The notes below the pieces were generated by a model. It saw only the letters and a list, made by a program, of their open reading frames with translations, was not told the DNA's origin and made no database searches. From Phascolomyces articulosus (lineage: Eukaryota > Mucoromycota > Mucoromycetes > Mucorales > Lichtheimiaceae): a stretch of DNA of 64,000 nt. The DNA is taken from NCBI GenBank assembly GCA_025677815.1, contig JAIXMP010000003.1, positions 992,001 to 1,056,000 of the forward strand, given 5' to 3'. The position numbers and the translations under genes are program-made. This document shows, piece by piece, positions 50,588-62,881 of this stretch (the stretch's first letter is position 1; every line of letters starts with the position of its first letter).

Positions 50588-52764
50588 ATGGGGCAGGCAG
50601 GTATATTTCATAATTTACATGGAGCGACGGCCATAATATATTTATTATTATTATTAGCGTCTCTTCACCTCCTCTTTCTTCCCTCCTGTAATGCAGAATT
50701 ATTATTACAAAATGAACAACAACAGCAACAGCATTTAATTACCCCTACTTCTTCTACTTCCAAACATGTAATTGTCCCCCGAGATCCTACAACGAGTTTA
50801 GGTGCTCCGGTGGCTGCCACTGCGACCCCAACGGAAGAAGAAGTAGGCGAAGAACCAAACGAAGAAGACCAGGACAGCGAGGAACAAGGAGAAGACGATT
50901 TATTGACACCATCGTTAACATCAACGACCACTTTAATTACATCGACATTAAGTCCATCACCACCACCACCTCAAGAATCATCAGTTGTCAATGGCACAGG
51001 TCCAGTGGTTACAGTTAATTTAAATGAAGAACATATCTCCCTTTATGATAAAATATATGGTGCAGCTATGGACGCAGTCAATGAATTATTAGATGTTCTT
51101 CATATTAACAACAATAGTATAAGGTATATACAAAAGGAGAATGAAAAAGGAGGAAAGGAAAAAAAGAAGGGAGAGAGAAAAAGAGAAAGAAAGAAATGAG
51201 GCGAAAAATGAAATGTTAATCTTATATTGTTTCATTAGCGTCACCGTCAATTATACCAGTTTTTGTGATAAAGCATGTTCAAATGAAACATATGCTTGGG
51301 GAGCTCCTTCACGTTTGGTAATGATGATATAGAGAGAAGGGAGGGAATTGTTCAAAATTAATGTAATTAACTTATTTGTTGCCAATCGATCGTCATCATA
51401 ATAGCTTCAAATCCCAGCAAGAGAAGGCATTGATCCTGATTATTCACACCCACAAATCCTTGTAAAACAATTCTTTGCCGAATGGAAAGGTAAATGGGCA
51501 GAACATGACGTTGATATTCAAATCAATCATGATGCCTATATCAATGCCGTTGATTTTGATCTTGCGGAACAATCAGGATGGAACGGAACGGGTGTCCCTC
51601 CTGGTGGAAAATTTTGGTTCAAGGTATATATATAAAAATAGGAGAAACATGAATTCTAGGAATTTAGAATATTAAAAATTCGTCATAAACATCATTATTA
51701 CATTTTAGGATGAAGGACCGATTCGAGATTATCAAATTGACATGACCTATGTTATACTTCATGAATTACTTCATGGAGTAGGAATTATTAGTTCATGGGG
51801 TGCTTATTTTACTGGGAACTCTCCTTTACGTGCCTTAGTAGATGATTTTTTCGATGATGAAGATTTTTGGTTTGCATCCCCCAGTCCATATTCCGAAGTA
51901 TTATATGGGACGGGTCCTGTGTTTGTTACTCATTTCCAACGCAATACGATCTTTGACAAGTATTTGAATGTCGAATTCACGGATATCAACAGAACTGAAT
52001 TTATCAACTTGAAAACGCTCAGTGAACAGATGCGCGATTTTTGTGTTCAAGATAACGAAGCTTTTATCGTTCGATTTATTGACAACTTCATCAATTCCGA
52101 CACTATATCCAACCAAGCTAATACATTATATAGAGCACTCACGATACCTAATACCATCAGCTTTGATTTCAAAACAGACGATAAAAGCACTGTATTTAAC
52201 AATAATGAATATTTAAATCGAACGTATTACAACATGACGTTATTGACGGGTGATAGTGTTGTCAAGGGAAGCTCGGAACATTCAGGTCGAATCAACAATC
52301 GCCCTGGACTACGAATTTCTCACTTGTCTGATTCTTATGCAGATAAACCGGACTTTATCATGACTCAGACATTCAAGACAGGGGCCACTTTACAGCAATT
52401 GGTCAACATTGCATATAATAACACACCACTCGTGATCTATACAGCAGAAACGACCAATGGCACACTTGTTAACCAAACCTATCGATCACCTATCGGTCCT
52501 GGTATTTTACGTGCATTAGATACCATAGGGTATTCTACAGTGTTGAAGCGAACAGATTATACCAAATTGGAACCAGAGAACAAAGATGATGATAATAAGG
52601 ATAAATCATGTGAATTAAATCGACATTATCCAAGAAGATATGGGAAACGGAGTGATGCCATCAGCCTGTTATTATCACCAAACAATTGGGATATTATTTG
52701 TATTATTATTGTTGTTATTATTACTACTACTACTATTACCCCCATCACACTACTAACTTCGTAA
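50588..52764 (+). CDS. Secreted putative zinc metalloprotease with HExxH motif and C-terminal anchor
   Basis: Exons 50588-51123, 51239-51317, 51405-51623 and 51709-52764 give 629 residues. Signal peptide: hydrophobic segment about 15-35 ending LPSCNA. Residues ~40-140 are Gln/Thr/Glu/Pro-rich. The body contains NYTSFCDKACSNETYAWGAP (possible disulfide and N-glycosylation sites), then QINHDAYINAVDFDLAEQSGW, and HELLHGVG at about 296-303, a zinc-binding HExxH followed by G in the metzincin-like position. The position of the third metzincin ligand (HExxHxxGxx[H/D]) is Ser here. The C-terminus ends in a hydrophobic segment (IICIIIVVIITTTTITPITLL), suggesting a GPI or membrane anchor. It has many N-x-S/T sites. 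No named family is recognised; protease activity is inferred from the motif only. Confidence 0.82.
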
Positions 52765-54434
52765 AAAAAATAATCAATTCACCTTTTCACTTAGACACAC
52801 ACACACACACACACTTTACTTTATTATTTTTCTTTGTAGCATATTTTTTTCTTCTTTTTGTTCATAGTATTTTCTTATTCTTTCTATTTTTTTTCCTTGT
52901 TTTTTGGAGTATAATTCACTCCATTCTATCTCTTTCTCTCTCTACCATCACATCCTCCTCCTTATTATTATTATAATAATAATAGTTCAACTAAAAAAAA
53001 TACATCACATTTTACAATGTTGATCCTATTATACTAATACGTGATAATTAGTTACTAAAAGTATTCTATTTATCTATCTCGTATACATATAGTATCAACA
53101 AAAGAGGTTAATAGAATAATCACACGTCTCTCATTATCTTTCATATAGGAAGAGCAAATGATCAAGGAGTATATTATTTTAGGAGTAGAACATATAGCTT
53201 CCTCAAGTAAAAAACTGCACGAACAGCTGGGGAAGAAGGAGAAGGAACGTGCAGTCTATATAATAAACAAGCTCAAAATCCTCCCCGAAATGAAATGAAA
53301 CTTTCTTTATCTATTACTTTTTTATTATTATTATGTACAAGATGCGTATAAGGTTTGCCTCATTGCCGCTCAGCCCGTGATGTGAACGAATAAAAGGAAC
53401 TTATTCTATGATGAACGCACCATAACGAATTACATTTATATACGCAAGCATTGATTCATTCACTCCACGAAAAATTAAAATAAAAGTGACATAATATATG
53501 CTACATAGTAGATCATGAATAAGAAAATCGTATTGAGAAAAATAAAGGGGTGGGAGAACAAAAGATATTCATAATGATAAATTTATTATAGAGTGATTTG
53601 TCTTATTCTCTTTCTCTCTTTTCTTCTTCTGCATAAACAAAGTTCTTTATCTATATAGTACTAATAAAAAGATCGTCCTTATTACTTTGTCATTTTGTTG
53701 CCACTGGTAAAGGCATATAATAGTAAAAATAAGGAGAAATAGTCTATAGCAGTGGTAGTAGTAAATAATTTATACGTAGAAAGGTGCAATATATTTTAGA
53801 AACACTATTACAACAATAAAATATATATAAATATATCTTTTAATTCATCCGTACATAATTATAATAATATATAATATATTAGAAGGAATGGGATTGGTTT
53901 TTTTTAATATATATATAAATCATTATTATAAATGGTTGTTATTGTTCGTAGTATTACTACTTTTCATCATCATAATCATCGTATTACATTACGTTGGCCA
54001 CCAGGGAGGTAAATAATGCAGTCTTGTGAATCTTAAGAATGCTATACTCTCTATTATTTCTAGATCCTTTCGTGCATATGATCTTCTATATAGTAATCAG
54101 TACTAGGATAGAATAAGGAGAGAATGATGGATAGAAAGAGATACATTTGAATGAGAGAGAATATATAAGAAAAGTAAAGATCTTCAAAACAAATCATTTA
54201 CAACAAGACGGATAGAAACGACTGCGCATCCATCTTTTCTAATTGAATAATAGTAAGAGAAAGAGAGATATGGAATTGCCTCCCAACCCCTTTTATTCAC
54301 CCTTTTCTTCTTTGATAATAATATAATAATATCACCTTCTTTTCCTCCTTTTTTCTTTCAACAATATTTCTTTCAACAATAAAACCCTCGCTTTCTCTTG
54401 TTCTTTATTTCTATATTTCGACATACACTTTATA

Positions 54435-54465
<31 letters not shown>

Positions 54466-54694
54466 GCCAATAATAATAATAATAGAAATATTTCTCCTTA
54501 TCCATCATCTACGTATTCCTTGTTCACAATTTTCCCGGTCATTATTTCATGATCCTATTTTTTTTTCTAAATTTCAAATATAAAGGACCTACTTTGGAAT
54601 TCTTTCCCCCAATTTTTTTTTCTTTTGTTTGTTACGTTTCGTTTCTTTTTATTTCTTGTTTTAGCCACTTCTCTTCAAACACAAAATATATAAA
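52765..54694. other. Gene-free interval
   Basis: 1.9 kb of AT-rich sequence with ACAC and AT microsatellites and a hydrophobic, unsupported open frame at 52,686-52,976. The last 350 bases are pyrimidine-rich leader of the next gene. Confidence 0.5.
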
Positions 54695-55492
54695 ATGGCA
54701 TCACCTCAATCACTTAAAACCAAATGGTCTCATTTTATGACACGATTTAACCCAGACGAAGAACAACAACAATTATCGGATGAACCTATTATTAACACAA
54801 GTCGACGACCTTCTCATGTGAGCCATGTGAGCAGTAGTTGTTCAACCATTGCAGAAGATACATTTTGGAGTGACAGTATGTCAACAATATCTGAACAATC
54901 AACATCAACCAATAATAAACGAAATAATTATCCTGCTCCTGGTGGTGAATCATCATCACGACCTCGAAGAACAGCAAAACGACATTTACTTCATTTATTT
55001 CGTCGAAGAGGTTCAAGTACATCCACTTCTTCCTCCTGTTCATCTATTGTAGGCTTGGATGATACTGATTATTTTGATAAAGAAAAACAGCGATTACACA
55101 GTCTTTATGAACTTGCATTGGATGAGGTAAGAAAATAATATATATATATATATATATATAAACTTGTTTTGTTGATCAACAAGTAGCATTATTCTATTAC
55201 TGCTATGACTTCTATTTGATGATAATAAATATTTATATAAACTAAATAAATAAACCATAAATATCATATGATATATTAGATCAAATATGCCGAGGATTCA
55301 AGGGGTTCTCCTTATTACGTCGGTGACCGGATAACAGCGCGTGAAGCAATTGATGGTTGTGCTACTGCATTTATGAACCTTCAACAACAAACGACAGATA
55401 CTTCATTACAATCTTTATTACAATCCACCATGGCACCTCGATTAATTGAACTTCAAACCAAATTTGATGCTTTACCATTGGAACAACAATAA
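54695..55492 (+). CDS. Ser/Arg-rich orphan protein with helical C-terminus
   Basis: Exons 54695-55126 and 55280-55492 give 214 residues in phase. The first ~120 residues are Ser/Thr-rich with basic patches (TSRRPSHVSHVSSSC, SRPRRTAKRHLLHLFRRRGSS) that look like phosphorylation and nuclear-targeting sequence. From about 125 the protein becomes helical: KEKQRLHSLYELALDEIKYA, a segment SPYYVGDRITAREAIDGCA, and a final amphipathic stretch MAPRLIELQTKFDAL. The change from disordered to helical is near the intron, and the two exons join within one helix (LALDE|IKYAED). I do not recognise the family. The helical part resembles no domain I can name; a lineage-specific regulator is one possibility. 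Confidence 0.78.
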
Positions 55493-56350
55493 TCATTATC
55501 CATTTTAATAGCATTTTAATAATTTATTCCATAAGTAATCATAGTAACAACAATAGTAATACTACCAATTCCTTTCATTCATCGTATTATATTTCTTAAT
55601 AATTATGTAAATAGCTAGTCAACCATATTTCTGTAATGTTTTTTCTTTTATCTCTTTCTGTTCATTATTATCTCTTTTTATTTTACTCTGTCTCTCATTA
55701 CACAAAGTGTGGGATTCATGTAAAAAAAAATTCACACACACACTCTCTTTCTTTTTTAACCTCTCTCTCACTTTTTTTTTCACAATCACAAAAAGCTTAT
55801 CAATCAAAATGCTTCATCCAAAAAAAAAAATTATACATATGTCTATATGATTTGAACTCCATTTTATTTCACCCTTGTTACTATTTTATTTATTGATTGA
55901 TTATTCTATACAGGTTCAAAGGGATATAATAAGGGATGGTTGAGAAAGAAGAGAGGAAGAAGTAGAGGATGATGATGATGAATCTTGTGGTGTGCCTGAG
56001 CTATTTTTGGGAGTGATTGTTATATATTCGTTTCCCGAAATTAGTTTCAATTTTGTGGGGGAGTATCCAATGGAAACTCAGATGAACAATCTGTACTGCT
56101 TGGATTAGATGTATTATGCTTTGTAAAATTGATCATATGTTTTATACTATTTGAAGTGAAATAAGACAAGTAATATTGTTATTATCGTTATGCTATTATA
56201 CATAATCTACACACACTGTACAACCAAAACGAATTCTTTATTTTTCGGTTCCCAACAACAATAAATACACACTCTCTCACACTTTCTTTCTCTTTTTCTC
56301 TTCTTTTCACCACCCACTTCATATTTTTTTTTTTTTTGCTGATTCCAACA
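55493..56350. other. Intergenic
   Basis: AT-rich spacer with a CT-rich leader (56,270-56,340) before the next ATG. No ORF is supported. Confidence 0.5.
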
Positions 56351-56932
56351 ATGGTCATCGATCAGTTACCCATTGACATTTTACTCGACCATATTATACC
56401 TCGACTTGATGTAGCTTCTCTTTGTCAAGTGTCTTATACCTGCCATTTATTTTATCGACTTTGTAACGATGAATTTATATGGCAATACCGAGTCAGTGCG
56501 GATTTTGCATTACCTATGAATACTGATCGACTCAAGAATGGATGGAAGAAACTTTATATTCAATTAGATCGCGCACAAACATATACATGGGGTGAAAATA
56601 GTGATAAACGACTTGGTTTTAGTGATCATGACAATGTTGAACGTGATACGTACGTATAATATGGGTGTATAGTATGATGATTATAAAAATTTCATGCAAG
56701 TTTATTATATAATACTAAAAAAAAATGTACTTGAATGATCACAATGGTGACTGATGGGAATATTTTTTTTATATAAATTAGTTTTATGCGACAAATTACT
56801 ACTCCTCGTGAACTTCGCGCTTTACGTGGTAAAGGAATTGTAGATATCGTTGCTGGTGGTTGGTCTTTTCATGCTTTGGATCGTCGTGGTCATGTCTGGA
56901 TGTGGGGTTGGGTAAGAAAATTAATTTCATTC

Positions 56933-56966
<34 letters not shown>

Positions 56967-58208
56967 ATAATTTCATTTGGCTCAGCCTCAGCACTACTTC
57001 CGCTCCCAACAACACACTCCGTACTTCTTCCGTAACACCTTTCTTTTTGCCAAGAAAGATGTCAAACTAAATTGAACAAATGAGGGAAAAGAATAGATAT
57101 TAAAAAGAGATGGAAAAATGTGGAAAATAACTAAATCATGTATATTTAAATTCTCTTCCGATGATGATGGGTATATATCATTGTTATTATTATAGATGCA
57201 ACCGAAACATCCATTCGCAGATAGCATGACAAGTCAAGCATTAGTGAAAAAACCAACCCGAGTTCAACTACCACCCAATGTACATATTATCTCCATAGCT
57301 AGCGGTCGTTGCCACGCCATTGCTTTAGATACCGCTGGACGTGTTTGGCATTGGGCAAACCCTTGGCAAACACGTCAAGTCCTTGTTCCTCGAGCATCCA
57401 CTAAAAAATTCATTCAAATCACAGCCCATTGGAATTCTTCTGCTATTCTTTCATCAACTGGTGAATTATTCTTGGTTCCTTTTCCATGTGCCTCTCATGA
57501 GCAAACCATCCTAGATGATCCACCTGTGACCCACCCTTCTTCTCCTTTTATTCAAATTGCAGGCACAGAAAAATGTACAATTGCTTTAACGCAATCAGGT
57601 CGCGTATTCAAGTTTCGAACAGAACGAAGAGATGATTTTGTTACAACACCCGAGAAATATACAACAGAATTGGTTCATTTTAATATATCGCCACTTAATA
57701 ATAACTTGACAACAACCACGAATAGAAAAAGTAATCGACCAGGTGTATTTTTGTCGGCTCAGTTTCGACATTTTGCCATTTGCTGCCAAGGCAAAGTATT
57801 GATTGGAAAACAAGATGGAGATGATCAACATTTACCTCAAATATTGGATGCCATGAATCATGAAATTTGTAAAGTTACTTTTGGAGAGTAAGTGAAAGAA
57901 AATCATTTGATTTTAACCAAACAAAAAATAAAAATAAAAATAACCATGCTGACTAGTCTATGTTCATCTCCCCCAATTTTAGTTATCATTTTGGCGCACT
58001 GACCACTCAGGGCCGATTATTGACTTGGGGTCGTTTTAGTTCGGGAGCACTTGGCCTAGGGTATGCTTACAGTAATATCAACCAAACAATGCCTCAATTA
58101 GTAGAAACTTTAAACAATATGTTTATCTTTGCTATTGGTTTTGGAGGAGTTCATTCTGGATGTTTAGCCATTCCAAGAAGTACTTTAATACAACAACAAC
58201 ATGTATAA
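56351..58208 (+). CDS. F-box protein with RCC1-like repeats (Saf1-type)
   Basis: Exons 56351-56649, 56782-56911, 57196-57887 and 57983-58208 give 448 residues. The F-box is at the very N-terminus (LPIDILLDHIIPRLDVASLCQ...LFYRLCNDEFIW, about 5-45). It is followed by RCC1-type propeller repeats: YTWGENSDKRLG, IVAGGWSFHALDRRGHVWMWG, IASGRCHAIALDTAGRVWHW, ITAHWNSSAILSSTGELF, IAGTEKCTIALTQSGRVF, and FGALTTQGRLLTWGRFSSGALG. An F-box joined to an RCC1 propeller is the architecture of yeast Saf1, which targets the adenine deaminase Aah1 to SCF when cells enter quiescence. Substrates here are unknown and orthology is not proven. An in-frame upstream ATG at 56336 would add five residues. Intron 2 (284 nt) contains a run of 30 T at 56935-56964. 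Confidence 0.9.
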
Positions 58209-58410
58209 AAAAACAAATACATAAATATTTATACACATACACACACACTTTTATAGTCAGTTTTTTTATATATTTATATTTATATTATATATTCATTTCA
58301 AAGCAAATTTTTTGTTAAAAAAAGTATAAACCATTATTTTTTATATATAAAATATTAAAACTTAAAAAAAAAAAAAGTAGGATCAACAAAACGACAGTTA
58401 CAATAGTAAA

Positions 58411-59013
58411 TTATTCCTCTTCTTCACGCTCCTTGCGTTTTCCAATGGTTTCCTTGCCCTTGCCCTTTTCCTCTGGAGTAGACTTTTTTACTGCTGATGA
58501 TGAGGAGGAACCTGCAGCTGTTGATTTACTTGTAGTAGGGGAAACTTCATCCTCATCATCTAATTCCTCTTCTTCTTCTTCTTCCTCCCCTTCATCATCA
58601 TCGCTTGATTCTTCATCCACTTGAAAATCGTCATCTTCTTCACTATCATATTCTTCATCATAATTCGTATCCAAGAAATCCGATAAGATCTTTTTTGAAT
58701 CATCCTCTCCTTCATCATCATCCTCGTCATCATCATTGCCACCAGACGTTGCTTTTTTACCAGAAGAAGAGGAACTGGATGATGTTGTTGTGTTTTCAGA
58801 TGCTCTTCCTTTTCCTTTATCCTTTGAAGTGGATTCTTCTTCATTCTTTTGTTTTTTGGACGGTGGTTCCTCAGAATTTTCACCATCGACTTGTTTTTCT
58901 TGTACCGATGGTGATGAGTAAGATTGGTTGATTTGGATTGGTGTTGACATGAAATAGGGTTGTGTCAAATGATTAAAAGATGGTTGGAAAGAGAGTTGAA
59001 TGTCACACGTCAT
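58411..59013 (-). CDS. Acidic nuclear-type protein, intronless
   Basis: A single ORF of 200 residues. After a short N-terminus it has SEEPPSKKQKNEEE (a likely nuclear localisation signal), a Ser run, then a long Asp/Glu region (about 95-160) enclosing a more specific block, KKILSDFLDTNYDEEYDSEEDDDF (given here only as the segment around residue 108-130), and a basic Lys/Arg/Glu end. The composition is that of small nuclear acidic proteins such as histone chaperones, but no chaperone signature (for example the CHZ motif) is seen. The ATG at 59013 follows a good ACAAA context; an alternative in-frame ATG lies at 58950. The gene ends 200 bases from the convergent F-box/RCC1 gene. Confidence 0.72.
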   Translation of the reverse strand: MTCDIQLSFQPSFNHLTQPYFMSTPIQINQSYSSPSVQEKQVDGENSEEPPSKKQKNEEESTSKDKGKGRASENTTTSSSSSSSGKKATSGGNDDDEDDDEGEDDSKKILSDFLDTNYDEEYDSEEDDDFQVDEESSDDDEGEEEEEEEELDDEDEVSPTTSKSTAAGSSSSSAVKKSTPEEKGKGKETIGKRKEREEEE

Positions 59014-59448
59014 TTTGTAAAAAAGAAAAAAGATGATTTAGTTAATAAAGCAAAAAGAACAAAGAAAAGAAGACGTTTATATGTAATAAAAAAAAACCAA
59101 ATCACGCAAAGTCGCGTTTTCTTGCGGGATACAAAAAAAAAGTGTGAGAACTGAGGAATCGCTTATGCATACTGCGATTAAGGAGTAATTAATTTGGTGG
59201 TTTTTTGCTGCATTCTTATTAAACACAATTATCGCAGAGTGTACACTGATATATTTTCTATTACATTGATAGAATGATAATTGGAAAATACGTTGTTTGA
59301 TCATTAGAATCACCATTTATACCGTTATGATACTTAGACACTGATGGACTAATAATGGAAAGAATATATTATAACATAGTGGTGTTAGAGGATTTGAACG
59401 AACGACATATTATAAAGGAAATAAGTCAATAGCACATTTTTTTATTTA
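59014..59448. other. Intergenic
   Basis: AT-rich upstream region of the acidic-protein gene. A tRNA-like TTCAAAT stretch near 59,390 (minus strand) does not fold as a T arm. No gene is supported. Confidence 0.5.
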
Positions 59449-59451
59449 TTA

Positions 59452-60000
59452 TTATGAGAGCTTTGTTGTGCGAACTGCATAGTCCAGTCTTGAACGATAT
59501 TCCACCTCTAATTCTTCTAGTTTGACACGTAGTTTGATCAAGTAGATAATATACACCTGCTTTAGTCGTCCTTTCCAATTATCATTTACCATCTTCATAT
59601 TGGAAAATCTGATGGACGTCAAAATATTCTTGTTGGATTTTATGTTTGATGGAGTAAACGACATACGTATCAAGTCGTTGATACACCCGAGAAAAGTCAT
59701 AACAAAGTTTACCTATGTTCTCTTCAACGTTCTCTTCATCATTATCCGTCATCAAATCAATGGTTTTTGGTAGCTGGCTTCTCCGTAACGTTCGTTCTTG
59801 AGAAGAATGTACTAGTTTTGAATCTTACTTCGTATTACAGGTTGTTGAGGATTTTCGTTCTTGAAACCAAAAAAAAAAAAAAAATTAGGTATCCATGGAC
59901 TTCACTAGCCATATTTCAAATAATGAAATTCGATGATGCCATAAGTGTTGTTACTGAGGGGACTGCTGTTGAAGATACTGTTGTTTTATTCTTGGTATTA
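59452..60000 (-). pseudogene. Decayed gene of unknown function
   Basis: On the minus strand a protein-like segment runs from near 59,760 to 59,590: DEENVEENIGKLCYDFSRVY then QRLDTYVVYSIKHK and QEYFDVHQIFQYEDG, ending in a stop. In another frame LKQVYIIYLIKLRVKLEELE and VEYRSRLDYAVRTTKLS continue to a stop at 59452. A GTAAATG donor-like site after EDG and a CAG acceptor-like site could join them, but upstream segments (KNENPQQPVIRSKIQ near 59,850) are interrupted by stops and no start is seen. I read this as a multi-exon gene in decay; an intact gene with unseen upstream exons is possible. Confidence 0.35.
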
Positions 60001-60703
60001 TAACTCTATCACTCATTTGTTTAAGTGAATTTAAAAATTCAACACTGCCTTTTTTTTATATAAACATCGGTTAAAATAGAGTTTGATTTTATAAAACCTA
60101 TTTATGCCATTACTGGACGCAATAAATAATCTAATAGTGGCATATACTAAAAAGAGTGACAGGTAGTTAAATGATAAGTCTACTTTATTGATATGTCACG
60201 ATAATCTGAAAATATATAAATTCATTGTCTTATAATCTTTTGTTAACATAATAAAACTATGGTGGATACATATCATGCAAATGTAGATATCACTACTAAT
60301 TGATACGATCCACAGACACACTCTCAACTGCTTCTCACCCAATGTTAATATTGACAGATCTCGCAATTAACAGAACCAGTGTTTTGTGTGTAACCAGTTC
60401 CACCCCAGTCTCTTATGCATAAATCATCACTATACTACCTCTTCCATCAATGTTTGGTTGACAAAACATTTATCAACAACTCTGCTAAAAATTGTTGATA
60501 ATATTCAGATGCAAAGTGGGATTATATATATATATTTATAAATGATTTACAATATTGAGGAGGTTGTGTTTTTAGCAAATTAAGAATAAGAAAGAAACTG
60601 ACCAAATGTATAGAGTGTTGAGTTGGGGATGGGAGATCATTTCAATTTTTATACTACAACTATTTATCCATCGTACGTCTTATGTTTTCCAAATGATCCA
60701 ATT
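60001..60703. other. Intergenic
   Basis: AT-rich 3' flank of SDE2. No ORF or structured RNA is supported. Confidence 0.5.
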
Positions 60704-61582
60704 TTACTTTTGATTCTTGGCTGTTGCCTTCTTTTTTGGAGCCTTTACGTTATCATCGTCGTCATTATTACGTTTTCGTTTATTGTTTGCTTTAACCTCT
60801 TGTTCTTCTTCAGATGAATCAGTACCTTGCTCTTCATCTTCCTCTTCATCATCATCTTCTGAGTCCACTTCGTCATCAAACATACTAACTGATACAGCAG
60901 CGACAGTCTTCTTTTTTTGTTTTTGTTGTTGTTTTAGTAATGAGCCTACAGCACTTTTTACACTATCCACCATTTGTTCACGATCCTCTAAAAATTGAGT
61001 ATCATCAAATCGATATTTCTTTTGTTCGACACCTTTAAGACCTTCTTCAATCTTTTTTTGAGTTTTTTCTCGCTTTTCTCTTTCACGTTCCGGTAATGCA
61101 TCCAACTCTTCCTGGAGTCTAAATTCAAAAAAAAAAAAAAAAAAAAAAAAGTTAATTGCTGAAATCATGATAATAAATAGAGCGAAAGAAAGAAAGAAAA
61201 AAAAAGGAGAATGTCTCCCTTACTTTTTGGCTTCATTCACAGTTCGAATACGTCGTCCTTGTAAATCACGACAGGCTTCAAAGTTGGTTGTTTTTTGAGC
61301 ATTCATGCGACCACCTTGTGCACGCAACATAGAACCAAAACCACCTTTACCACCCAAAAGACGTAATGACATGTTAAAGATGGCAGTTTCTTCTTGTTGA
61401 TTAAACATTAAATCGTCGTCGGTAAGAATGCGACCCCCCAAGGTACTAATAGATTGATGGCCCATATCAACTTGAGTTATGGTGTGGATTCGTTGTTTGA
61501 GATCATGAATGGTGTGATCTTGATCAAAATCAAGACAAAGAGGTGCATGACCACCACAGAGATTGACAATAGCTTGATGCAT
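60704..61582 (-). CDS. SDE2: Sde2-type protein (ubiquitin-fold precursor, splicing and genome stability)
   Basis: Exons 61582-61224 and 61118-60704 give 257 residues, close to the fission yeast protein. The N-terminal ~78 residues form a ubiquitin-like fold ending in RLLGG; the processing site GG|KGG lies at 77-81. It is directly followed by the invariant [17 protein letters not shown] segment and [19 protein letters not shown] helical Glu/Lys-rich region follows, then an acidic stretch and a basic nuclear-type tail ([15 protein letters not shown]). In fission yeast, deubiquitinases cut after GG so that the Lys-initial C-terminal part joins the spliceosome for selected introns; in animals the same fragment acts in replication-stress control. 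The last junction residue pair (AKK|LQEE) reads through the intron in phase. All key residues for processing are present. Confidence 0.95.
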
Positions 61583-62484
61583 ATTTTTTTTTGTAGGATT
61601 TAAGAAGGAAAAAGAAAATCGTTAACCAACCGCAGTTATTTCCATTTCCTATAAATAATATCCCACCAATCAGAATTAAGAAAATTTTACTTAATAGAAT
61701 CAATGCTTCTTGCATGCTTCTAGAACTCGTAGTGCAACCCAATTGGCAGCTAGATAAGTCACTGCTTAGAAAGCATCATGACTATTTACTTTTTTTTTTA
61801 TCTCTTAAAGTTATCCTTTTTTTCCCCAATGCTTTAGTGTTTCTTCTTTCTATTAACGAATAAACATTAAACAAAACACCAAGGCCTTTTTATACGTTTC
61901 GGGATTCTCTAAATCTGCAATACATAAACTACAGTAGTGAGTTGTTTAACCTTCATCTATACTTATTATCATTTATCAACCACAAAAGTTGTATATATAG
62001 GATATACTGGATGAAAGCTTTTTTGTTAATTGAACAATCTTATGTTCAAGTTATTTATATTATAGTTTACTGTACCCTTGTATCGTCGTCGCTGCCCCAA
62101 AGAAGATGGAGCTAAAGTGAGAATGGTCGTGATTGGAAAAAATATGATGGTAATACCATAAAAACTACAACGCAAATGTACCAGCTTAACATAATATGAT
62201 GTATGAATTATTCATCAGAATTAATGATTGGATAAGAGAAAAGATATCTGGATAAATTACATTTTCTACAACATCCTTATTATACATACTACATAGTGTA
62301 TACTAAATGAAAAATATATACTATAGTAGGATGTTACCAGTGCGTATGTTACAAACAAACAACAATTCATCGATAATAAATCTAAATCTTTAAGCATACA
62401 AAGAGAAGATCTGCCACCCCAGCTCGACGATATTGATGATGCTTATTATAATGAAATTTAATACATTATTATTTGCGCATAGCT
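61583..62484. other. Intergenic with possible exon remnants
   Basis: Upstream region of SDE2. On the plus strand, 62,085-62,150 (LYRRRCPKEDGAKVRMVVIG) and 62,398-62,460 (REDLPPQLDDIDDAYYNEI) read like exons that could belong to the segment starting near 62,485. No start codon or continuous model can be defended. Confidence 0.35.
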
Positions 62485-62881
62485 AGTTGTTCAATTACAA
62501 CCTGGAACAAAAAACGGAGCGCAAAAGATAATGGAAATGGCACGCGGTTATTTTGGCGACTATAGAATACATTACCAGGACATTCTCATATTCCAAAGAT
62601 ATGATTTCAATCAAATATCGAAAGAACTTGAACAATTATCAAGATTTTTTATGGGAGTGAAGAAGAAAAACATGTTCTGGTGTCACGATAAAAGCGAAAC
62701 TTGGCATAAGGCTGTAGAAGTTGATTTCGATAATTTAACAGAAGATCTGGATAATCCATCTGTAGAATATGTGATTCTTTCTGAAGTTTTGTTCCTTAAA
62801 ATTTATCCAATCATCAAAAAGAAGCAAGGAAATATATATTATAAAGCTATAGGATGTTGTAGTATAGGAAAAGTTGGATGA
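62485..62881 (+). CDS. Partial or decayed gene, unrecognised
   Basis: An open plus-strand segment follows an AG acceptor-like site near 62,484 and ends at a stop at 62879-62881. It encodes about 130 residues of ordered, non-repetitive protein: VQLQPGTKNGAQKIMEMARG, YFGDYRIHYQDILIFQRYDF, then ELEQLSRFFMGVKKKNMFWC and DNPSVEYVILSEVLFLKIYP. Codon choice and amino acid mix are unlike the random AT-rich frames nearby, so it was probably coding. An ATG-initiated reading could begin at 62531 (116 residues), but the frame stays open to its left, and two upstream segments may be further exons. No domain is recognised; it could be a live gene with incomplete model, or a relic. Confidence 0.4.

Noticed and set aside
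59380..59410. tRNA-like T-loop on the minus strand (TTCAAATCC)
   Set aside because: The flanking bases do not pair as a T stem, and no matching acceptor strand or anticodon arm lies within 90 bases.
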